Source: Telmatactis stephensoni (taxonomy: Eukaryota > Cnidaria > Anthozoa > Actiniaria > Isophelliidae). Taken from it: a stretch of 64,000 nt of DNA. Made by a program: the position numbers and the translations under genes. Positions 26,201 to 35,200 of this stretch are shown piece by piece. Location of the stretch: the NCBI GenBank assembly GCA_029948255.1, contig JALIZF010001785.1, forward strand, positions 682,001 through 746,000, given 5' to 3'. Below the pieces are notes generated by a model that was given only the letters and a program-made list of their open reading frames with translations, was not told the origin of the DNA and did not search any database. The number at the start of each line of letters is the position of its first letter. Within the stretch, counting starts at the first letter, position 1.

Positions 26201-29200
26201 GTTGTTCTTGCTTCCCCCTGACAACAGGTAAGTAGTATTCCTGTGTTGGAAGTGACGTCACAACAGCCATCAGAGATGAACTTCATTAAGGCGCTCTTAT
26301 TTTTACACGGTACATTTATAGTGTAAATTCGTCTTACAATAGCGTTGTGAAAAAAATGTTGCAAGAACCATTTCAGCGTGCTTCAAGCAAAATCATTTCG
26401 AGAAAACTGATTGCAGCAACGTTGTGCGTGTATACGTAACTCCCCGTAATGGTTCCTGGAACCTGTTTCGCAACGCCATTGCGAGACAAGTTGCAGAAGT
26501 GTAGCACCACTGTAAAAGCACCTTTCGTCGATTATTCGTTCACTCAACATGGCTGCCTTTTTAAATTTTTGATTCTTAAAAGAATGAATGAAACCCAACA
26601 ATTACTTAAATAATGAAAAACATGCTTAACAGTTTAGACAAAGTGTTGATACTTTACCTTTAATGACGTCAGATTTCGCGTCTCCATGGTAACTATCTGC
26701 AATCACAAGGCTTTTGATTACGTCATTCTGGTGTTTATTCTACTAAGCTGTGTAGGTACTTGCCTTGGAAAGTCCCGCTACAGAAAAACATGCCACGGTA
26801 CGTCAATAATTGTCACGCCAACAAGAAAATTATGATATAATATCTTCAGGCATCGTTGCAGGGCATTGATTCAGTGAATGGAGATTGCGTAACATCCTTG
26901 AGTTTGTGCATGAGTAAAATCATGCATGTGTTTGCGTTACAAATTTGAGTCATTTTCAGAATAAATATTTTCATTGTCTTCGGACTTTGCGGGAATTGTT
27001 CGCCGATATCCAAAGAATCAGAAACACTCTTTTTCCATTGGGACTTGGTGTCTGAGCGCTGAAGCGCTGAGCGTTTTAGGCCTCGAGTATAACGTCTAGA
27101 CCTTGTACTTAACAGTACGCAAATAGATAATTTCCCAGTTGTATCTTGTTCAGCCTCGATTGCGCATACGATATTGAAAACTTTGAGCAAAAGCCCTTGA
27201 AATTGAAAGTGTTTGCTTTGTTCATTCGCACCTCCCTGGTTCGTTGATGTGCATTTCTTGCTTTTTACGGGTTGTTACCAAAACTCCAAAGAATGTATTA
27301 TAAGCAGTCGAGGCTGTGGTTGTGTAAGATATAACTGTGAAATGGACAGTTATGAATTATTGATTTCCAGAAGGGATCGTAATCGGTCCTAAATCATCAT
27401 GCTTATTGAAAACAAGACTAATGTTTTGTTTTTATTTTTAATAGATCAGACGAATAATCGACATATCAATGTTCCTATTTACTATCGTATTTACTATTGA
27501 GATGATGATGAAGGTAACTGAAGTAGACTTTTTTATGTTTTCGTTATTTTAAAGTCAAAGAAAGAGGGAGAGAACGCCAGGACTCGTCGACCGCCGAGGA
27601 GGGTTTGACAGCCCGCCGAGTGTACGACAAAACGAGTGTCTTCTTTCTGCGATCGCGTTTTCACAACTGACGTAAACAGAAACGGGAGCAACATACGCAG
27701 ACTCGGTAATACACTGTCTTCTCTCATACCTGGGTGAGAAATGCAACACTGTGTCAACCACTGGTATGTTGCATCCTCTTCTGCTTCCTTCGCTCGTGAT
27801 AACCACGCTTTAGACTTGTTTCTGTGCCCTCTACTTTGGTAGTTGTCGATAAATCAGGCTGTACGTTATAGGTTTGCTGTGGGTTTTACAGGAATTGTGC
27901 TACTCTTTACAGTGCATGCGCTTCGAACCGTTGCCACTACCACAAAGTTTTTTTATTAATTTTTGACATCTTTTTGACAACTTTGAATACCGCTAACCAA
28001 CTAGATATTGGCGCTTCACTTTGATGTCTCGATTGGCGGAGTTTGTACATCATATCGAGACATCAAAGTGAAGCGCCAATATCTAATTGGTTAGCGGTAT
28101 TCAAAGTTGTCAAAAAGATGGCAAAAATTAATAAAAAACTTTGTGGTAGTGGCAACGGTTCGAAGCGCAGCACTGTAAACTCCTTGAAAACTCCTTGAAT
28201 TTCATTTAAGTTTTCAAGGGCGCTTGAAAAGCCCTTGAATTTTAGAAATTCTGCTCAAACTCCTTGAAAACTCCTTAAATTTATACTTTTAACAAAAAAC
28301 GTAAGGGACTTGAATGGGATGAGAAAAACAGAAATTCTCTTTTTTCTTTTACATTTAAGTGAGGGAAGAGGATGTCCTAGTATTTCAGTAAAACCATTAG
28401 TATAAAATCGGGTAACACTGCTCTTTCTTAATATTCCTTGAATTCTCCTGGAATTTTAAATTCATATCTCAGCACGAACCCTGGTTATATTATCGGTAGC
28501 CCTCTGAAGGGGGATAAACAAAAAGGCCGAAATCCTTTTGGTCCGCAAGCCACTCTCGATGGGTTTTGACTGTGTATTTTCTTCATTAGGTCTTTGCAAT
28601 GGGGTTTATTATTGGTCCTAATACTTACCTTAAAGATGGTTGGAATGTACTGGACTTTGTGCTCGTCCTACTGTCTTGGTTAGATGTTATTATCATGTAC
28701 ATCCCACAAGCATCCGTAGATGTCTTAGGTACCTTGAAAGTTTTCAGAGCACTGAGAACATTGCGACCTCTTAGGTATGAACTTAACACATTGAATTTAT
28801 CCTTAAGTACGTGTCTTGATCTCAGTAAACTCTTTTGAGGGTCCTTCAGTGTTTATGATAGATCAAGAAACCCATCAAGTTTTTGAAAATGGGACGCGAC
28901 GCGAGATAAAAATATTACATAAATTGCCTTCTGTCGTTGCAATGTCATTATGTCCTCTTCCTGACGACTAGGACGTGATCGATCTAATATTGTTAAGTGC
29001 GCGCGCCATCCTACCTTTGCGCTGCACCATGTTTAGTAATTCTTCTTGGAAATCTCAACATTCCCTGGTCTTTTCCTGGTGACTGTCCGTCATTTTACTG
29101 TGTCTAACATCTGTATAGTGTGAAAAAAATATATCTTTATTTAATGAGGGTATAAACATTATTACCGGTGACCCGGTAGTTTACATAATGGCCCTCAAAT

Positions 29201-32200
29201 AAGAATCCCAACTGGCAAGGAGGCGAACCAGTTGGCTATTTACAAGCATGGTTGAGAAACTGAATTTGAACTAGGGGTTGCCCGGAACAAATTCAGCCTC
29301 AACTAGTGGCCAGAGCGGGGACTCGAACTCAGGGACCACCGGATTGCGAGACCGACGCTCTGACCACTCGACCATGCTGCATGCCTCCATTATCTGTGAA
29401 CATCTCTCGCCGGACAGATAATGTTTTATTTATAAATCTGAGATGACAACTTTTATGTTAGAAATATGTGTATGTTTCATTCATAGGCTTTTATATTGTT
29501 TACAGAATGATTCGACGAGCTCCTGGCCTTAAACTGGTGGTTCAAACCTTGTTATATTCTCTGAAACCCATTGGAAATACAGTACTGATTGCTGGGATAT
29601 TCTTTGCTATGTTTGGTATTTTAGGTGTTCAGGTACGTCATCTATCACATGACCTGTAATGTCTGTAGTGGTAGTGGAAAGGTATTGCGCATGCTCACTC
29701 GTTGTTTGTTCTTAGCTTCTCCACCATGTTCTCCACCGACGTAATTTTTATCATCATTCATCAGCAGTTTTCATTGTTATGATTATTTTTCTTTTGTTTT
29801 ATCATCATTATCATCATTGTTATTATTTTCTCATAGTTGTTCAAGGGAAAGTTCTTCTACTGCGAAGGCGATAGTCACGTGATTGACCGTGCAGAGTGCA
29901 TCAACAGCACACGAGGTCGATGGGTCAACCGACGATACAATTTTGATAACCTTTTACAGGTACCTATTTAATTATTGAAATTTAATAATTTAAGTTTAAA
30001 TTATCTCTATTTATAATGTTTTGACTTTGACTTTGGAACACTTCGCTTGAGAATGGTGTCCGTGCGAAACGTCGCAATTACCTCTATAATTTTTTAATCA
30101 CCTATTTAATTAATACACATTTTTCATTTTCAACTGATTTATCTCTATTTGCATTTGGAAGACTGTTAATGAGAGTAAACGTACATTTCTCCCCAGGCCC
30201 TTATCTCCTTATTTGTCGTATCAACACGTGATGGCTGGGTTGAAGTGATGCATCATGGGATAGATGCAGTTGGTGTTGATAAACAGGTAGGTACCTTAAT
30301 ACAGTAAAATGTGTGGCCCCAGTGGCCTTTAATGGTTGACAGTAAATCCTTTATCACACGAGTAGACATTTCTTAACCAATTTATCGCACCACGTTTGAA
30401 GTACAACAAAATTGAGTTTTGTAACTGTGTTGTATTCGATGAGCATGCATAAACTGTGCATCAAATCCCATATTCAAAAGAACGAGTGTATTTGTGACTA
30501 GAATGCTGCTAACGTTAGGTATATTTAGTGGACGATCTTTATATGGAGATATATTGAGACCTTGGTCAATTTGTATGGCACCCAGCATGTGTTGTCCAGA
30601 GGAGATAAGCATTACGCTAGTGATAATTAGTGGTTATCACCACATAGTTGAAGGCAATGGATTTTGGGTGTGTCATGTGACAAGTGTAACTAAAAACATA
30701 CTCAGACTCAAAATTGACAAAATTGCTAATGAGCAGTACATCACTAAGTTTGCGTTCGTTGATTGCGCTCATGCTTATGTCACCAATGTGAACAAGACTT
30801 AAATAAAGTTCTCTTCATGCCATGCAGTTCTCATCCATAATTCTCGTTGTATTTGCAGCCTATTCCTAACCATGCTGAATGGTGTTTGGTGTATTTCATC
30901 CCGTTTCTACTTCTCGGTGGATTTCTGGTTCTTAACATGATTGTAGGAGTTGTCGTAGAGAACTTTCAACGATGTCGAGAGCAACTTGACGAGGAGGAAC
31001 GAAACGCCAAGAAAAAAGCTCAAAAAGCTGCTAAGAACAAACCAAAAGGTATTGTTCTTTGTTTGTGAAAAATGGAAATCTGAACTAAAAATGGAGGCCG
31101 AAAACTTCATAGACCCTTTAACAAATAGATTCCATCTTTCCGTGCGTCTGTACTCTAATAGATGCACAGATGACGTCAAATGTGTTGAGAACAAAAACGT
31201 ACGCCACTAGACGGAGCTAAGTCGAGTGGCGTGACTGTTGTTCTCACCACATTTTGACGTCTTCTGTGCATCTATTAGAGTACAGAGACGCGAGGAAATA
31301 TGGAATCTATTTGTATTATATGATATTTTTGTTCAAATTTCCGGAGGAAACCATTTTGATACATCAAAACTGTTTTCAAACGTGCTCCAACATCTTAGGC
31401 AAGAGCCACTGTGTTTAAAGGCGATAAGTGCTCCCCCCTCCTCCTCCCCCCCCCCCCCCCCCCCCCCCCATACGGAGAAAAAGGAGGAGAATGGCGGACG
31501 TGATCTGTACACGCCTACTGTATATCTATATTTTTTCTTTTTCAGATAATCCTGTCGATTATTTCATCCATTTTAACGCTGTACGCCGATATATCCACTT
31601 TATCTGCATGCATCAATACTGGGATATTGCTATTGCTGTAATCATCAGCCTCAATGTGATCTGTATGTCTCTAGAGCACTATCAAATGCCTCCGGTATGT
31701 ATACATGTATAATGAGTAATTTGTACACAGAATTTATTTGATATTTAAAAACCAATTTTGGTGAGGCAACTCTATTTGGATAGACTCTGGATTGCTCAGT
31801 TGGTGAACCATAATTCTTTCTTGTTGAAAGCTAAAGGTGCCGCATTCGCATAAGAATAAGCTATTTCATATTTGAATTTTATATCCACAAGTTATCAAAT
31901 GTTTATTTTACATCGCAAGAACAGATTGTTTATATATCGCCGAGTTAACTTGATATTTTACATTGCAGACTTTTATCATTTTTGTGGAGACGACGAATTA
32001 CTTTTTTACTGCTGTATTCGTGGTGGAAGTTATACTTAAGGTTGTGGCTCTTGGATGGATGAGATATATCAAAGACAGGTATGAACGTAGCCTCTTCCGC
32101 AGGCATCTCTCTTCTCCCTTTCCTGTGTTTAAAAAGGAGGCAGCATGGCCGAGTGGTCAGAGCGTTGGTCTCGCAATCTGGTGGTCCCAGGTTCGATACC

Positions 32201-35200
32201 CGCTCTGGCCACTAGCTGAGACTGAATTTGTTCCGATTTCGATTAGTTCAAATTCAGTTTCTCGGCCATGCTTGTAATATAGCCAACTGGTTTGCCTCCT
32301 TGCCAGTTGGGATTCTTAAACACTTTATGTTTGATTATACTTCATTTCAGTTCAGTTCATTTTAAGGTAGTACCGGATCTTCCCAAATCTTCAATGAATT
32401 TTTTTTTAAATTCTGTCATTTGAAGTTCATTTTTAGGGTATTCAAATAATGAAAAAAAAGAAGGGGGTCCCCGTATTAGTTATGGAGATATAAGGCGTCA
32501 AAAAGGAGGGATTTTTCAGTTTTCCGCGCGTTTTTGCCGAAAATCTGATTCCGTCAATAAATTCGAATTACTCGATTGGATTTAACAAAGAAAACAGAAA
32601 ACTGCATTAAACGGTAGTTGTTGAATCTAGGAGACATACCTTGATAAAAAATCCATCCAATCTTTTGAAAGTGACGTGAAAATTAAATTCTAGAAGCGAA
32701 ATTGCTTGCAATTCGGATGAGTTATATGCGTGTGTAATTGTAAAAATGTTGAAAATTCATGACAATTTTAACTATGAATATTTTTTTTTCCGCACTAAAT
32801 CGAAAGAATACGATATCTAGCTTCAAATGAAAAGAATAAAACAGGGGGTCACCGTATTATTTCAAGAGTTAGAGAAGCAGAAAAGAGAAAAATACGCTGA
32901 AAACGAACTCCAAATATCACCATTTTAGCAATTTTCTCACCGGCTTTTTCGATAAATAATATTAATCAAATTTAAAAATTCGAGGCTGAATACCTACATT
33001 ATACAGTACACAAGATTTCATAGTTAAAATTTTTCCGGTATTTTGATGACAAAATGCTATTTTTCTCCACTAAAGTTAGAGTTTCTTCACTTTCAATCGT
33101 TCGCTTACTAGTGTCCAGACTCCCCACGGTAATACCAATGCTCTCTAATAAAAGTGCGCGCGCTCGAATGCGCGCGGGAGATGCGCAGTAGCAAGTGTCC
33201 GGAACTACCTTAACCGCATTTGATTATATACATATAGATATTTGCGGTATATAAATCTTAAACATCATTATTATTATTATTATAAAAATGAGAAGAGTGG
33301 AGACTGCCTATTCCCTCTCTAGCAACAACACAGGAAACCCGACATAGAAATTCTGGGATAACAAAGAGACGCTAGTTTAAAGGAATGATTATTTTATATG
33401 TTTAATTATGACTTGCAAAGAAACTAAGATATGTGGAATAGATCTTATACGTAGAGGATGGACGCCAAGTTCCACTTTTTGTTTAATCACTAGTAATCTA
33501 CAATCCAACACTAACGGACAGGACACTTCAGATAAGCAGACAAACTCAACATTTTTAACCTCTTTTACGCTGAAACTTCTCGAAAGTGGTCACCAATTTC
33601 TTGTCCCGCTTTTCGTGTCAGCTTACGGGAGGTTCTGTACCTTTTTTGATATCAACTTCAGGATTTGATAACTCATTTTGTATCTCTGTTGATGTTGTTG
33701 TTGTTGTTTGCCATCTTTTATTTATTTCCTGCTTCTCCCAGAAGATCAGTGCCTTGACCACTTTCTTTTCATCCAACTGAATTATTTTTGTTTTAATGGT
33801 TAATTACAGGTGGAATATTATTGATCTTTTCATCGTGATCCTGTCACTATCGGGCATTATACTGACTGATGTAGTTAAGCACGAGATGCCCATCAACCCA
33901 ACTGTCATGAGAACTCTTAGGGTTCTTAGAATAGTTAGAGGTACGTTGACTGAACTCTTTCCATGTCCGTGATATTGACAGTCATGTGTATGTAGTCGTG
34001 GCTGTAGTAACGATGCATGAATTGTGGTTAAATATCCCACTCGTGTGTTTAAAACAATTATTTCATCGTCATCATCATTATTGTCATAATCAATCATCTT
34101 CATCATCATTGTCATCATCATAATCGTCATCACCACTGCCATCACCACTATCGTCATCAGCATCATCATTATCATCACCACCACTTCAACGCCATCACCA
34201 CCACAACCATCGTCATCATCCTTATCACCATCATTATCAATCATCGATATCATCAAAACGGCTATAATTGTCCATCCATGATAGCGTCAAGTGTCGGATA
34301 AGGCATTAACAAAGCCTCTCCATTTTGATCAAGTTTTTGCTACTTATGTGACGTCACTCCAGCTCTTCGAATTCTAACCATACCACCCACAACTGATGAC
34401 CCCTTCAGAATCGTCACTGATATTGTACTGATTATTTTTAGTTCTGAAGCTTGTCAAATTGGCTAAAGGAGTTCGTTCACTTCTTGATACACTCTTTGAA
34501 GCTTTGCCGCAGGTTAGCAAATCTCAGATAATTTCACCTCTATTTATAAACTTCGTGCCGTAATAAAGAGTTGACCAATATCAGTAGACCAAATTATCAC
34601 AGTTGAAATTACCCTTTTGAAATTAGTGTCCACTTCCAACACTGTCCAAAAAGAAATGCGATGGTAATTTACGTTCTCTGCCTTGTTTGTTTCAGGTGGC
34701 TAATTTAGGGCTTTTGTTTTTGTTGCTGTTTTTTATTTATTCTTGTCTTGGTATTCAATTGTTTGGTTCTCTTGGTGAGTATTATACTAAAGTAATTCAT
34801 TATATGGTAACAAGACACCATATTTGAGAGACCTTAATAAAGTATTTTTGTTGGTCTGTGTTGACAGAATGTTCCCATGACAACCCCTGTCAGGGACTGG
34901 GACGACATGCTAATTTCAATGACTTTGGTTCTGCGATGTTGACGTTGTTTAGGATTGCTACGGGGGACAACTGGAATGGTATGCTCAAGGTACCGTGCTA
35001 TTTTCTTTTTTAATCAAATTTTTAATAAAATACCAACGCAAAATCAAAATTTTTGCATGTTAAATATTCATCTCTATCTCATGGCACTCTGCCCGTTTCC
35101 ACTGGTTGAAGGATATTTACAGTGAACTCCCTCTAAGGCGGACACTGTTGGAACCAGCTCTTAGTGTCTGCCTTAGAGAGGTGTCTGCCTTAGAAGGAGT

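Noticed and set aside
33804..34256. 150-aa minus-strand frame rich in Asp and Met
   Set aside because: Shadow of an ATC repeat and of the domain IV exon on the other strand.
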